NCBI RefSeq assembly: GCF_000591415.1
Contig: NZ_JEMF01000039.1
Span: 102,340-166,339, forward strand
DNA from: Cobetia crustatorum
GTDB taxonomy: Bacteria; Pseudomonadota; Gammaproteobacteria; Pseudomonadales; Halomonadaceae
Reading direction: 5' to 3'
DNA length: 64,000 nucleotides
Under the pieces are notes generated by a model. The model was not told the DNA's origin. It saw only the letters and a program-made list of their open reading frames with translations, and ran no database searches. The position numbers were made by a program, and so were the translations under genes. This document shows, piece after piece, positions 8,894-17,697 of the stretch; the first letter of the stretch is position 1; every line of letters starts with the position of its first letter.

Positions 8894-10177
8894 TTAGCCG
8901 AACATGCCCTTGAACATGAAGAAGAACAGGATCGACAGGATAGCGCCTGCCGGCAGAGTGATCAGCCACGACATGACGATGGTACCGATCACGCGCAGGT
9001 TGAGCGCTGCCATGCCGCGTGCCAGACCTACCCCCAGCACCGCACCGACGAGGGTGTGGGTGGTGGAGATTGGCAAGCCAGTGCCAGATGCCAGTACCAC
9101 AGTAGAAGCGGCGGCCAGTGTGGCCGCAAAGCCACGCGACGGTGTCAGTTCAGTGATGCCGGAGCCGACGGTCGCAATGACACGGCGACCATAGGTGACT
9201 AGACCGAAGACGATACCGCCGCCGCCCAGCACCAGGACCCACCACGGCATGCTCGCCTTGGCGCCGATCTGGCCAGCAGAGTCCACCACGCTGATGATGG
9301 CTGCCAACGGACCAACCGCATTGGCCACATCGTTGGAGCCATGGGCAAAGGCCATCGCACACGCGGTGAACATCATCAGCAAGCCGAAGATCTTCTCCAC
9401 ACCGCTGAAGTCGAAATCATCACCCGTGGCGCGATTTTTCTCTGAAAGGCGCGAGCGTGCCACCTTGCGCTCCATCAACACCCCGATACCCATGACGATG
9501 GCACCGATGACGATGGACAGCAGCAGGCTGGATTCGAAGTTCAGATTCAGCCCGACGTGCTTGAGCCCCTTGACCAGCGTCACCATCGCAATGATGAAGC
9601 CAACCAGGAACATGTACATCGGCACGTACCGTTTCGCAGCCGCGAACGGGTCTTCGTTATCGAAGATCAGCGTCTGCACGGACTTGAACAGCACGAAGGC
9701 AATGGAACCTGCCAGCAACGGCGAGACCAACCAGGAGGCGGCGATCTGCCCGACCTTGTCCCACTGCACCGCATCCACGCCCAGACCTGCCGCGGCAAAG
9801 CCCACGATGGCGCCGACGATGGAATGCGTGGTGGAAACAGGCCAACCCTTCATCGAGGCAATCAACAACCAGATACCCGCCGAGAGCAGCGAGGCCAACA
9901 TGCCATAGACCAGATATTGCGGATTTTCGATCAACAGGGCGGGATCAATGATGCCTTTGCGGATGGTGTCAGTAACTTCACCGCCCGCCAGCCAGGCCCC
10001 GAGGAATTCGAACACGACGGCGATAAGAATCGCCTGCTTGATGGTAATGGCCTTGGAACCGACCGATGTACCCATGGCATTGGCAACATCATTCGCACCG
10101 ACACCCCATGCCATGAAGAAACCAAACACACAGGCCAGGATGACGAGGACATCGCCGTATTGAGCAATGATGGACAT
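8894..10177 (-). CDS. pit: Inorganic phosphate transporter, Pit family
   Basis: Low-affinity metal-phosphate/proton symporter of the inner membrane (PHO4 family). 427 residues, about ten to twelve membrane spans. The two family signatures are present, one per repeat: GANDVANAMGTSVGSKAIT near residue 28 and GSNDVANAVGPLAAI in the second half, as well as the paired PVSTTHSIVGAIVG and PISTTHTLVGAVLG motifs. It lies 40 bases downstream of a DUF47 gene; this pair is a common bacterial arrangement in which the DUF47 protein modulates Pit. No Pho box was recognised. Confidence 0.94.
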   Translation of the reverse strand: MSIIAQYGDVLVILACVFGFFMAWGVGANDVANAMGTSVGSKAITIKQAILIAVVFEFLGAWLAGGEVTDTIRKGIIDPALLIENPQYLVYGMLASLLSAGIWLLIASMKGWPVSTTHSIVGAIVGFAAAGLGVDAVQWDKVGQIAASWLVSPLLAGSIAFVLFKSVQTLIFDNEDPFAAAKRYVPMYMFLVGFIIAMVTLVKGLKHVGLNLNFESSLLLSIVIGAIVMGIGVLMERKVARSRLSEKNRATGDDFDFSGVEKIFGLLMMFTACAMAFAHGSNDVANAVGPLAAIISVVDSAGQIGAKASMPWWVLVLGGGGIVFGLVTYGRRVIATVGSGITELTPSRGFAATLAAASTVVLASGTGLPISTTHTLVGAVLGVGLARGMAALNLRVIGTIVMSWLITLPAGAILSILFFFMFKGMFG

Positions 10178-10217
10178 AGGGAACTCTTGAGCAGATGGCA
10201 GGACGTCCTGACAGCGC

Positions 10218-10898
10218 TTAACGCGCCATCAGGATCTGCAGTCGGGTACCGACTTTTTCAGCCTGGTCGGAGACATCACCAACCCAGTCGATAATCTTGT
10301 AAAGGAAGACAACGTCGACCGGAGGCAGACTAGCTTCCAGAGAGAACAGCGTCTGCCGGATCTCGACCTGCTGTTCGTCTGACTGCTTCTCGAGCTCATG
10401 CAGCTCGTTGATCAGCTTCTCGACCAGCACGCTCATGTTGCGCCCGAAACCGGACTCAACCAGATCTTCAAGCTCACCCAGCGCACGTCGCGCCTGGCAA
10501 ACCGACTCCACCGCAGTCTTCAGATAGATACGCATGGCGGGCACCAGCGTTTCAGGAATCTGCATGCGGCGACCCAGCATGATACCGGCGATGTCCTTGG
10601 TGACATTCGCGATGGAATCCTGGACATGGATCAGCTCGAGGAGGTCGGAACGCGACACCGGAAGGAACAGTGAGTTGGGCAGATTGAGCCGTAACTGTGT
10701 TTTCAGCTCATCGGCTTCACGCTCAAGCTTACTGATGGTCTGACGAATGCTGGCCGCCTGATCCCAGTCGCCCTGTTCACAGGCGTCAAAGAATGTCAGC
10801 AAATGCTTGGCGCAGTCGTCGGTCTTGATGATGTGGGTGTGCAGCGCCTTGAAAGGCGAGCGCCCGAACATCGAAGAAAAAGGGTTAGTCGTTACCAT
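10218..10898 (-). CDS. DUF47 / TIGR00153 family PhoU-like Pit accessory protein
   Basis: Cytoplasmic all-helical protein of 226 residues related to PhoU. The start is put at the ATG of MVTTNPFSSMFGRSPFKAL because family members begin with this NPF..LFGRSP segment; the frame stays open 20 codons upstream to a GTG. Typical blocks: LEREADELKTQLRLNLP, SLFLPVSRSDLLELIHVQD, the DIAGIMLGRRM segment and the C-terminal IIDWVGDVSDQAEKVGTRL. It precedes pit by 40 bases, so the two are co-transcribed. A role in regulating phosphate uptake is inferred from the family and the neighbour. Confidence 0.9.
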   Translation of the reverse strand: MVTTNPFSSMFGRSPFKALHTHIIKTDDCAKHLLTFFDACEQGDWDQAASIRQTISKLEREADELKTQLRLNLPNSLFLPVSRSDLLELIHVQDSIANVTKDIAGIMLGRRMQIPETLVPAMRIYLKTAVESVCQARRALGELEDLVESGFGRNMSVLVEKLINELHELEKQSDEQQVEIRQTLFSLEASLPPVDVVFLYKIIDWVGDVSDQAEKVGTRLQILMAR

Positions 10899-11387
10899 AG
10901 TGGCCGTCGGCGTTAAGGATTGACGCGCGGAGTGTAGCAAAGGCTGTGAAGTGATCACATCACTTTCATCATGGCGTCACAACGCCGCCATGCTGTTGTA
11001 ATTTTCGTAACATCAGCGGCAGCGGGAGAGGAGTCAGAACGACTCCGAGGAGAGATTGTCGTGCATCGGCGGGACCTTCAGTCACTCGCATATCACATCG
11101 CTTACTAATATAACCAAGGCCTTACTGGCAGGCAATCCACGCCATCGTGTCGCCATCACATCGTCATTGACTCATGATTCATGACGTCTTCTGCCACAGA
11201 CGCTGGGGCAGAGAACGCTCGCCATGCTTGCCTTGCCATCAGTCAGGCGCGAGCATGAACGCCATGGGCACCTTTAGGTGCTTACTCGATGTTTATCCGC
11301 CAGCGCATCATCGCGCGGCTTCTCGGGTCGGGTCTGCCATCAGCACCCCCTATTTTCTTTTCTATTGTTTGTTTGCGGAGCCCCGTC
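10899..11387. other. 489-bp divergent intergenic region
   Basis: Lies between the minus-strand DUF47-pit operon and the plus-strand CYTH gene, so it should hold promoters for both. I found no convincing sigma-70, Pho-box or hairpin signal and no coding frame. A small inverted repeat GAGTCAGAACGACTC is present near 11030-11050. Confidence 0.5.
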
Positions 11388-12368
11388 ATGGCCCAGGAAA
11401 TTGAACTCAAGCTCGCGCTATCGCAGCCGGTCGTTGATCGCCTGTCCTTACTGGAAACCTTATCCAGCATTCCCGAGCTCACTGGCCTCACGCCCAAGCG
11501 CCGCTGGCTGGCCAATACCTATTTCGATACCCCCGAACATGCATTGGAACGTGCGCGCATGGCACTGCGTCTCCGGCGTAGCGGCACAGACGCCGATAGC
11601 AACGCCCCGTTACGTCAAACCCTGAAGACCAGTGGCGAGAGTCACGGCGGACTGCATTCACGTGGCGAGTGGGAATGGGCGCTACCCGAGGATCAGGCCA
11701 CTCTCGACCTCGATGGGCTGCGTGCGCTCCCCCCGCTACAAGCGCTGAACGAGCCCTCGCGTGAACAGCTACTTCACGCCCTATCACCGACCTTCAGCAC
11801 TGACTTCGAACGCCATGCCTGGCAGATAGAGGTCGCGGTCGCCGGGGGCAGCGTGGGCGTCGAACTGGCCCTCGATCTCGGTGCCGTCAAGGTTGAGGGC
11901 CGTGAGGTCGCGATTCAGGAGCTGGAGCTTGAACTGACCGGCAACGACCAGCTGCCGATCGAGAGTCGTGAAGCAGTGTTGTGGACGCTGGCGGATGCAC
12001 TGGCCAGTCGACTGGCACTACGCCCGGCAGATGCCAGCAAAGCTCAACGCGGTGCGGCGCTGCGGGATAACGACTGGCACGAACGTTCTCTGGACACGAC
12101 AGACCTCCGCGCCCTGCTTGCCGCCGCCATAGATGCTCTCGATGCGCATGCCGATCGACAATCTCAGGATGGCGAGCGCTGGCTGGCCCATGCGCTCGCC
12201 GCCGTGTCGGCACTGGCGTCACGGTTGGCCGTCAGCCAGCACCATGGGCACATCCATGCTGTAGCACTCGTCGAAGCGCTGGAGCAGAGCACGGGCACAG
12301 AGACTACCTGGGCCACCCTCGCCTTCGGTCAACACAGCCTGTCGCTATTGGCTGCCTTGCGCGACTGA
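11388..12368 (+). CDS. CYTH domain inorganic triphosphatase (YgiF-like)
   Basis: Predicted cytoplasmic tripolyphosphatase of the CYTH superfamily, 326 residues. Start at the ATG of MAQEIELKL with GCGGAG seven bases upstream; the frame stays open about 33 codons further. The metal-binding ExExK motif is residues E4, E6, K8. Further CYTH blocks: NTYFDTPEHALERARMALRLRR, PLRQTLKTSG, GGLHSRGEWEW and IQELELELT, which give the tunnel residues. After about residue 205 the C-terminal part is helical and alanine-rich; E. coli YgiF has a CHAD domain there, and here I see only a short degenerate equivalent. It ends about 65 bases before a hairpin ahead of the ion channel gene. Confidence 0.85.
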   Translation: MAQEIELKLALSQPVVDRLSLLETLSSIPELTGLTPKRRWLANTYFDTPEHALERARMALRLRRSGTDADSNAPLRQTLKTSGESHGGLHSRGEWEWALPEDQATLDLDGLRALPPLQALNEPSREQLLHALSPTFSTDFERHAWQIEVAVAGGSVGVELALDLGAVKVEGREVAIQELELELTGNDQLPIESREAVLWTLADALASRLALRPADASKAQRGAALRDNDWHERSLDTTDLRALLAAAIDALDAHADRQSQDGERWLAHALAAVSALASRLAVSQHHGHIHAVALVEALEQSTGTETTWATLAFGQHSLSLLAALRD

Positions 12369-12432
12369 TCTTTCTGGACAACCTCCCGCGCTCCTTTCCA
12401 CTTACTCGTGGAGGCACGCTTCTCTTATTCTT

Positions 12433-12455
12433 CCGCCGTGCAAATAGCACGGCGG
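12433..12455 (+). other. Perfect hairpin before the ion channel gene
   Basis: CCGCCGTGC, loop AAATA, GCACGGCGG, seven bases before the channel's Shine-Dalgarno sequence. There is no T-run, so it may be a weak terminator of the CYTH gene or a leader structure. Confidence 0.5.
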
Positions 12456-12473
12456 TGACTGAAGGATTTTGCC

Positions 12474-13484
12474 ATGCCAGAGCGTCAAGGCCCGGCCAAC
12501 CAGTATGGCGGCACCTCGCATGTCGAGACGTCACCGACACGTACCAGCGGTTTCGAGCCCGCCACTGGCCGCTTTCGCGCCCGGCTATTCCACTGGATAT
12601 TCGAATCTGACACACCGGCGGCCAAGGCCTTTGATATCGGCCTGATCATCATGATCTTCGCCAGTGTCGCGGTGGTCATGCTCGACAGTGTCCCCTCCCT
12701 CAATGCGCAGCACGGCGAACTGTTCAACATTCTGGAATGGACCTTCACGATCATCTTCACTCTGGAGTACGCCGTCCGCCTTTATTGCCTCAAGCATCCC
12801 GGGACCTGGGCGAAAGGCTTCTACGGCTTGCTCGATCTGCTCTCCATTGCGCCGACGTGGCTATCGCTGCTGATTCCCGGTGCACAGGCACTGCTGGTCG
12901 TGCGCGTACTGCGCGTACTGCGACTGTTCCGCGTGCTACGCCTGATGGCCTTTGTCGGCGAGGGCCGCATGCTGATAGAGGCGTTGGCACGTAGCCGGCG
13001 CAAGATTCTGCTGTTCTTCATCACCGTGCTCAGCATCATCACGGTGTTCGGTGCCCTCATCTATCTGATTGAGCCGCCAGAAGCCGGCTTCACCTCCATC
13101 CCCAAGGCGCTCTACTGGGCCGTGGTGACACTGACTACGGTTGGCTACGGTGATATTGCGCCGATCACCCCACTGGGTCAGTTCATCTCGGCGATGATGA
13201 TGATCCTCGGTTACTCGATTCTGGCGGTGCCGACCGGTGTGTTCTCGGCGGAAGTCATCAATGGCCTGCGCATGCAACAAACCAGCGATGAAGCCTGCCC
13301 GGGCTGTGGCCGTGAAGGCCATGACCGCAATGCCAAGTACTGCAAGCACTGCGGGACCTGGCTGGATGAAGATACCCGCGACCCACGCGAGTCTGACCTC
13401 GAACCCAAGCCTGAGCCCGAGCAGCAGTCGGCCGATGAATCCGAACCTCCAGCAGCAGAACCGCCCAACCTGGATCGCAGCTGA
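12474..13484 (+). CDS. Voltage-gated potassium channel (Kv type) with C-terminal zinc ribbon
   Basis: Six-transmembrane ion channel subunit, 336 residues, inner membrane. Start ATG with GAAGGA eight bases upstream. S1 about 52-72 and S2 about 86-105 follow a polar N terminus. S4 carries five regularly spaced arginines (R144, 147, 150, 153, 156). The pore follows, with the potassium selectivity filter TVGYGD (222-227) and S6 about 235-262. The cytoplasmic tail has a four-cysteine zinc ribbon (C275, C278, C290, C293) and then an acidic, proline-rich end. The ribbon on a short prokaryotic Kv channel is a noteworthy addition. Single gene followed by a terminator. Confidence 0.9.
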   Translation: MPERQGPANQYGGTSHVETSPTRTSGFEPATGRFRARLFHWIFESDTPAAKAFDIGLIIMIFASVAVVMLDSVPSLNAQHGELFNILEWTFTIIFTLEYAVRLYCLKHPGTWAKGFYGLLDLLSIAPTWLSLLIPGAQALLVVRVLRVLRLFRVLRLMAFVGEGRMLIEALARSRRKILLFFITVLSIITVFGALIYLIEPPEAGFTSIPKALYWAVVTLTTVGYGDIAPITPLGQFISAMMMILGYSILAVPTGVFSAEVINGLRMQQTSDEACPGCGREGHDRNAKYCKHCGTWLDEDTRDPRESDLEPKPEPEQQSADESEPPAAEPPNLDRS

Positions 13485-13525
13485 CCACACTGGCGGTGCT
13501 GGATGTTGGCAACGGCCAGACACGA

Positions 13526-13560
13526 AAACGCCCCACGACCGAAAGGTCGCGGGGCGTTTC
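13526..13560 (+). terminator. Terminator after the ion channel gene
   Basis: AAACGCCCC-ACGACC, loop GAAA, GGTCG-C-GGGGCGTTT followed by C. Strong stem with one mismatch; both flanks allow it to act for the convergent phosphatase gene as well. Confidence 0.75.
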
Positions 13561-13643
13561 ACGTCACAAGCCAGCACTGAAGGACAAGTACTGAAGGATA
13601 AGCACTGAAAGACAGATGCTGACACGCTGCTGCCAAAGACGAC

Positions 13644-14435
13644 TTACTGGGAAAGCGGCTTATCCCAAGACGTCAACGAGGCCTTGCTCCAGCTACCGTA
13701 GGAAGCATTCGGCAACATGATCCAATCCTTGCCGAAATGTGCTGCTTGCTCAGCCACCAGCGCTTTCTGCTGCTCAGGCTCCTTGGAGGAGAAGGCATCA
13801 GAGAAATCGTGCAGGCTATCGCCCAACTGCATCACGATATCGTGGTCTTCTGCGATGCTCTGACGGCGTACCGATTTGCTCGGACCCAGCAGGCGAACAT
13901 GCTCATCATCGACTTCAGGCAGGTCCAACGCACGCAAAGTGGCCAGCGTAGCGTCCTTGTTCTCCTCATAGCGATCAGACACGTAATAGATCGCCACATC
14001 CTTTGAGGCAGCATATTCAAGGAAATCCTTGGCGCCGGGAATCAGACTCGGCGTGCCCTCACGCTCCCACGCTTTCCAGGTATCCCAGCCAGTAAAGTCA
14101 TGGCAGGCTTTGAGGTCACGCACCAGCAGCGCCGAGTTATCGATCACCGTCTCGTCGAGGTCGGTCATGATCGCGGCAGGCTTGCTGCTATCACGCGCGG
14201 CCAGCCGCTGCTCCAACTGATGCGTGGCCAGTACATAGCTCTGACGCTGCAGAGCAGCCACTTCAGCAGATTGCTGCTGATAGCGCAGCGCCATGGCATA
14301 AGCTGCCGGGGCGCAGTGTTCAGCCGTGGCATCCGTCGTCGTATCCGCTTGGCTAGCAGCCGATAGACTCAGCCCCGCAACGCCCATTCCAGCAACAAGC
14401 AAGACACTCAATTGACGTGAGACAGTGTTCAACAT
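13644..14435 (-). CDS. Class C (HAD superfamily) acid phosphatase, exported
   Basis: Periplasmic phosphatase related to lipoprotein e(P4), 263 residues. The start is the ATG of MLNTVSRQLS, seven bases after GGAGGG. Signal peptide about 1-30 ends SAASQA; there is no lipobox cysteine, so it should be soluble rather than a lipoprotein like e(P4). HAD motif I is DLDETV (D92, D94), with the class C features WEREGTPSLIPGAKDFLEY, YYVSDRYEENKDATL (motif II region), K in GPSKSVRRQSI, and motif III LGDSLHDFSDAF. It probably releases phosphate from nucleotides or other small esters outside the cytoplasm. Standalone gene. Confidence 0.88.
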   Translation of the reverse strand: MLNTVSRQLSVLLVAGMGVAGLSLSAASQADTTTDATAEHCAPAAYAMALRYQQQSAEVAALQRQSYVLATHQLEQRLAARDSSKPAAIMTDLDETVIDNSALLVRDLKACHDFTGWDTWKAWEREGTPSLIPGAKDFLEYAASKDVAIYYVSDRYEENKDATLATLRALDLPEVDDEHVRLLGPSKSVRRQSIAEDHDIVMQLGDSLHDFSDAFSSKEPEQQKALVAEQAAHFGKDWIMLPNASYGSWSKASLTSWDKPLSQ

Positions 14436-14605
14436 GGATAGCCCTCCGCGGCGCAAGATTCATTCCATAAAATTATGAAAACATGTGAATGTTATCATTA
14501 ATGTTCATGGTTCTCTCTGCGCGCGACATCCGACGACTCGCGCTCGCTTCGCGCCATGCACGCACACCGGCTAGCTTGGCTTGCTGGCACGCCTCGCAAC
14601 CTTCC

Positions 14606-14653
14606 ACGTATCTCACAGATCTCACGTATCTCACGTATCTCACGTATCTCACG
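14606..14653. repeat. 9-bp tandem repeat (about five copies of ACGTATCTC)
   Basis: ACGTATCTC repeated head to tail, the second copy altered (ACAGATCTC). It starts ten bases past the yciO stop, between yciO and the phosphatase gene. A unit length of nine could vary without frame change, but no gene reads through it convincingly. Confidence 0.85.
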
Positions 14654-14662
14654 CGTGAAGCA

Positions 14663-15286
14663 TCACTCCGTGAAATGCGAGGTGTCGCCACGCCCTTCAC
14701 GCACGATGACCGGTGGCAGCTCACGCAGGTCAACCACACTGGTGGCTTCCAGACGGCAGGCACCACCATCGATGATCAGGTCCAGCGCGTGGCCGAAGCG
14801 CTCACGAATCTCTTCCGGATCAGTCATCGGCAACTCCTCACCCGGGGGAATCAACGTCACACTCATCAGTGCTGAACCATGCGTTTCCAGTAGTGAATGG
14901 GTGATGGCGTGATCTGGCACGCGTACCCCAATGGAGCGACGCTTGGGATGCAGCAACAACCGCGGCACTTCGGTGGTGGCTTGCAGAATGAAGGTATAGG
15001 CGCCTGGCGTGTGACTCTTGAGCAGACGGAAGACAGCGTTGTCGACCTTGGCGTAGGTACCGATCTCGGAAAGATCAGAGCACATCAGCGTGAAATTGTG
15101 CTTGTCATCGAGCTGACGCAGACGCTTGATGCGCTCGATGGCCTTCTTTTCACCCAGATGACAGCCCAGCGCGTAGCCGGAATCGGTCGGGTAGGCGATC
15201 ACGCCGCCTTGCTGAATGATGGCAACAGCCTGATCTATCAAGCGCTTCTGCGGGTTATCAGGATGAATCTGGAAGAACTGGCCCAT
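14663..15286 (-). CDS. yciO: YciO-type Sua5/YciO/YrdC family protein
   Basis: 207-residue protein of the threonylcarbamoyl-AMP synthase fold, YciO branch. It closely resembles E. coli YciO in the opening FFQIHPDNPQKRLIDQAV, in IAYPTDSGYALGC, in HNFTLMCSDLSEIGTYA, and in the end VREGRGDTSHF. TsaC/Sua5 make the precursor of t6A in tRNA; YciO is a paralogue with weak or different activity, so a role in t6A should not be assumed. It sits 66 bases downstream of rnm on the same strand, the same pairing as yciV(rnm)-yciO in E. coli. Confidence 0.93.
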   Translation of the reverse strand: MGQFFQIHPDNPQKRLIDQAVAIIQQGGVIAYPTDSGYALGCHLGEKKAIERIKRLRQLDDKHNFTLMCSDLSEIGTYAKVDNAVFRLLKSHTPGAYTFILQATTEVPRLLLHPKRRSIGVRVPDHAITHSLLETHGSALMSVTLIPPGEELPMTDPEEIRERFGHALDLIIDGGACRLEATSVVDLRELPPVIVREGRGDTSHFTE

Positions 15287-15352
15287 GTAGTGCTCCTTGC
15301 GTCAGGACTGCATGTCTGACGGTGACATGCAGGTCTCAGAAGATTCTCGATA

Positions 15353-16375
15353 TCATATGGTGGCGATGGGAGCATCAAAAAAGGTCGCCAGCCGTGGATG
15401 ACACCATACTGGCGGTACCTTGGTGCGCGGCGGCGGGCTCATGCTACCTGGTGCCAGCGGCCCACCCGGGAAGTGAAAATCGCTGCCAACCGAAGCATAC
15501 ATGCCCAGCTCATCAAGCTGGCGCGCCAGATCACGCGCGCGATCAATGTTCTGGAAGCCACTGACCAGCTCGGCAGCTTCGCCACCGGCGGCAATGAAGT
15601 CTCGCAACAGCTCGCCCCGCTTGGTACGGGTCAGCTTGTAGCGCATCGGATGCGCCATCACTGCGACTCCACCATCGGCACGCACCCAGCCCACCGCTTC
15701 TTCCATTTCAGGCCAGTGCGCCTTGACGTCACCCTTCTGACCGGAGCCAAGGTGGCGCTTGAAGGCGTCTTGCAGGTTGCGCGCCAGGCCCGCTTCTACC
15801 AATGCGCGCGCAAAGTCAGGCCGTGAGAGCGGACGATCACCGGAGCCATTCAATGTGGCCTGCTCGCGGGCACGCTCCATGGCGTTATCGAGGCCGATTT
15901 TCTCCATGCGCGCCGCTATCTCATGGCTGCGGCGCTCGCGCGCTTCATGCTGCTGGACAAGGCCTGCGCTAAGCGCATCGCCCGCCCCATCTGGCATCAA
16001 TGCCACGATATGAATGGTCTGATTGCGCCAGCGTACCGACAGCTCACAGCCCGGCATCAAGGTGACTCCCAGCGCGGCGGCAGCCTGCTGCGCCTCGAAA
16101 ATCCCTTCCATGCTGTCGTGATCGGTCAACGACATGCGCGATACGCCACGGCGGGCGACCAACGCGACCAGATCAGCAGGCGCCATACCACCGTCAGAGG
16201 CTGTGGAATGCATGTGAAGATCGATATCAGGCACGTCGATGTCGGACTCAAAACGCTTGGGCAGCGGTCGTGGTTGCACTCGCAGCGGCGCTTGTGAAGA
16301 CTCAGGCGCCACATCGATATCATGAGTCTCGGATGACGGGGACGTCGGTGAAATAGCAGACACGTCGTCGGACAC
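15353..16375 (-). CDS. rnm: PHP-domain 5'-3' exoribonuclease / 3',5'-nucleotide phosphatase (RNase AM, YciV/TrpH)
   Basis: 340-residue cytoplasmic PHP metallo-hydrolase. Family members remove nucleotides from the 5' end of RNA, including 5S rRNA maturation, and act on 3',5'-bisphosphates. Metal-binding motifs: DLHMHSTASDGG, SLTDHDSMEG, the E of GCELSVRW, the DRPLSRPDFARALVEAG segment, VMAHPMRYKL, and GSDFHFPG near the C terminus. The first 45 residues are a polar, proline/serine-rich extension that E. coli Rnm lacks, so the true start may be further in. First gene of rnm-yciO, divergent from yciB-yciI. Confidence 0.92.
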   Translation of the reverse strand: MSDDVSAISPTSPSSETHDIDVAPESSQAPLRVQPRPLPKRFESDIDVPDIDLHMHSTASDGGMAPADLVALVARRGVSRMSLTDHDSMEGIFEAQQAAAALGVTLMPGCELSVRWRNQTIHIVALMPDGAGDALSAGLVQQHEARERRSHEIAARMEKIGLDNAMERAREQATLNGSGDRPLSRPDFARALVEAGLARNLQDAFKRHLGSGQKGDVKAHWPEMEEAVGWVRADGGVAVMAHPMRYKLTRTKRGELLRDFIAAGGEAAELVSGFQNIDRARDLARQLDELGMYASVGSDFHFPGGPLAPGSMSPPPRTKVPPVWCHPRLATFFDAPIATI

Positions 16376-16530
16376 GGGGAACCTCTCGGGATAAACGCTT
16401 TTCGCCTTGGAATACCCGCGTCAGGAGCAGGCAGCAAAGGCAGGCGTCAGGGGCAGTGTTGACCGCCACGTGAACTCTCGCGTTACACGGGCTTTGTCAG
16501 CAGGCAGCAATGGCGGCAGAATGAGCACAT

Positions 16531-16607
16531 GCAGGCAAGGGCTCGCCGTCGATATCCATAGGATACCACTCACGTAAGCCCTTGCCTTCCCGACGGCTGT
16601 GCCGTCG
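16531..16607 (+). other. Structured leader ahead of yciB
   Basis: Two inverted repeats: AGGCAAGGGCT (16533-16543) with AGCCCTTGCCT (16577-16587), and CGACGGC-TGT-GCCGTCG (16591-16607), just before the yciB Shine-Dalgarno AGGAG. No T-run. Function not evident. Confidence 0.4.
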
Positions 16608-16629
16608 TGTTCAGGAGTGTGTGATCCCC

Positions 16630-17214
16630 ATGAAGATGTTGCTCGACTTTCTGCCGATCGTGATCTTCTTCGTCGTCTACAAGACGACCGGCGACATGAT
16701 CATGGCTACCGCGGTACTGATTCCCGCGACGCTCGCTCAGGTGCTCTATATCTACTGGCGCCATAAACGGGTTGAGAAAATGCAGCTGGTGACGCTGGCA
16801 CTGGTTGTGGTGCTGGGCGGCGCAACCGTCTTGTTCGGTAACAGCTCCTTCATTCAGTGGAAGCCCACCGTGGTCAACTGGCTGTTCGCTGTCGCTTTCC
16901 TGCTTTCGCCGCTATTTGGTGGCAAGCCGCTGGTGGAACGCATGATGGAGAAGGCCATTCAGCTGCCACGCGCCATCTGGCACCGCCTCAACTTGGCGTG
17001 GGTAGTATTCTTCCTCGCCATGGGCGGCCTGAATATCTATGTCTTCAGTCATTATTCCGAAGATGTCTGGGTCGATTTCAAGCTGTTCGGCATGCTCGGC
17101 CTGACCCTGCTGTTCGTGCTCATTCAAGGCGTCTATCTGTCTCGCCACATGGTACAGGCGCCACAGGACGATACCTCAAGCTCTAATTCTCCCCGCCAAA
17201 AGGATGATTCGTGA
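16630..17214 (+). CDS. yciB: Inner-membrane septation/intermembrane protein YciB (IspZ family)
   Basis: 194-residue inner-membrane protein of the YciB/IspZ family, involved in envelope integrity and septation in other bacteria. I choose the ATG of [18 protein letters not shown], the standard family N terminus, with AGGAG 12 bases upstream. About five hydrophobic spans, and the conserved blocks [18 protein letters not shown], the [14 protein letters not shown] segment, [15 protein letters not shown] and [19 protein letters not shown]. The stop TGA overlaps the ATG of yciI by one base (TGATG), so the pair is translationally coupled. Confidence 0.94.
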   Translation: MKMLLDFLPIVIFFVVYKTTGDMIMATAVLIPATLAQVLYIYWRHKRVEKMQLVTLALVVVLGGATVLFGNSSFIQWKPTVVNWLFAVAFLLSPLFGGKPLVERMMEKAIQLPRAIWHRLNLAWVVFFLAMGGLNIYVFSHYSEDVWVDFKLFGMLGLTLLFVLIQGVYLSRHMVQAPQDDTSSSNSPRQKDDS

Positions 17215-17513
17215 TGCTGTATTCCATTGTTTGTCAGGACGTTGAAGGTAGCCTGGAAGCGCGCATGGCAGCTCGCCCACCACACCTGGCGCGTCTTGAA
17301 GCACTGCGTGATGCGGGCCGTCTAGCCATCGCTGGCCCCAATCCGGCCATCGATAGCGAAGCCCCGGGTGAAGCCGGCTTCAGTGGCAGCGTCATCATTG
17401 CCGAATTCGCCTCGCTGGAAGATGCGCAAAAATGGGCCGATGCCGACCCCTTCGTCATCGCCGGTGTTTACGCCAGCGCCGAAGTGAAGCCTTTCAAGCA
17501 GACACTGCCCTAG
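17214..17513 (+). CDS. yciI: YciI family protein
   Basis: 99-residue protein of the YciI (ferredoxin-like, dimeric alpha-beta barrel) family. Start at the ATG in TGATG with AAAAGGAT nine bases upstream. Conserved features: [31 protein letters not shown] with the family histidine, and [17 protein letters not shown]. YciI proteins have been suggested to act as small dehydrochlorinase- or isomerase-like enzymes, but the physiological role is unknown. The yciB-yciI pairing is common in gammaproteobacteria. Confidence 0.93.
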   Translation: MLYSIVCQDVEGSLEARMAARPPHLARLEALRDAGRLAIAGPNPAIDSEAPGEAGFSGSVIIAEFASLEDAQKWADADPFVIAGVYASAEVKPFKQTLP

Positions 17514-17558
17514 GCCTTCACGCATCACCCCGAGATTCAGTCGTGTTGGATCTCACTG

Positions 17559-17587
17559 GACGACGGACGGCCTTGCCGTCCGTCGTC
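17559..17587 (+). terminator. Hairpin after yciI
   Basis: Perfect 12-bp stem GACGACGGACGG / CCGTCCGTCGTC with a five-base loop, 45 bases after the stop. No T-run follows, so termination would be of the non-canonical kind. Confidence 0.5.
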
Positions 17588-17697
17588 TGCGTTGCAGCCT
17601 ATGACATGTAGTCGATTGCATTGAGCCGTCAGCGCTGCCTGCCGTGCAGCTCCCCTCTTGCTCTTCCTTCCCAAGCCCTTCCCTTTCAGGAACGCCC

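Noticed and set aside
10977..11010. Possible Pho box upstream of DUF47-pit
   Set aside because: CTGTTGT and similar repeats do not fit the spaced CTGTCAT pattern on either strand.
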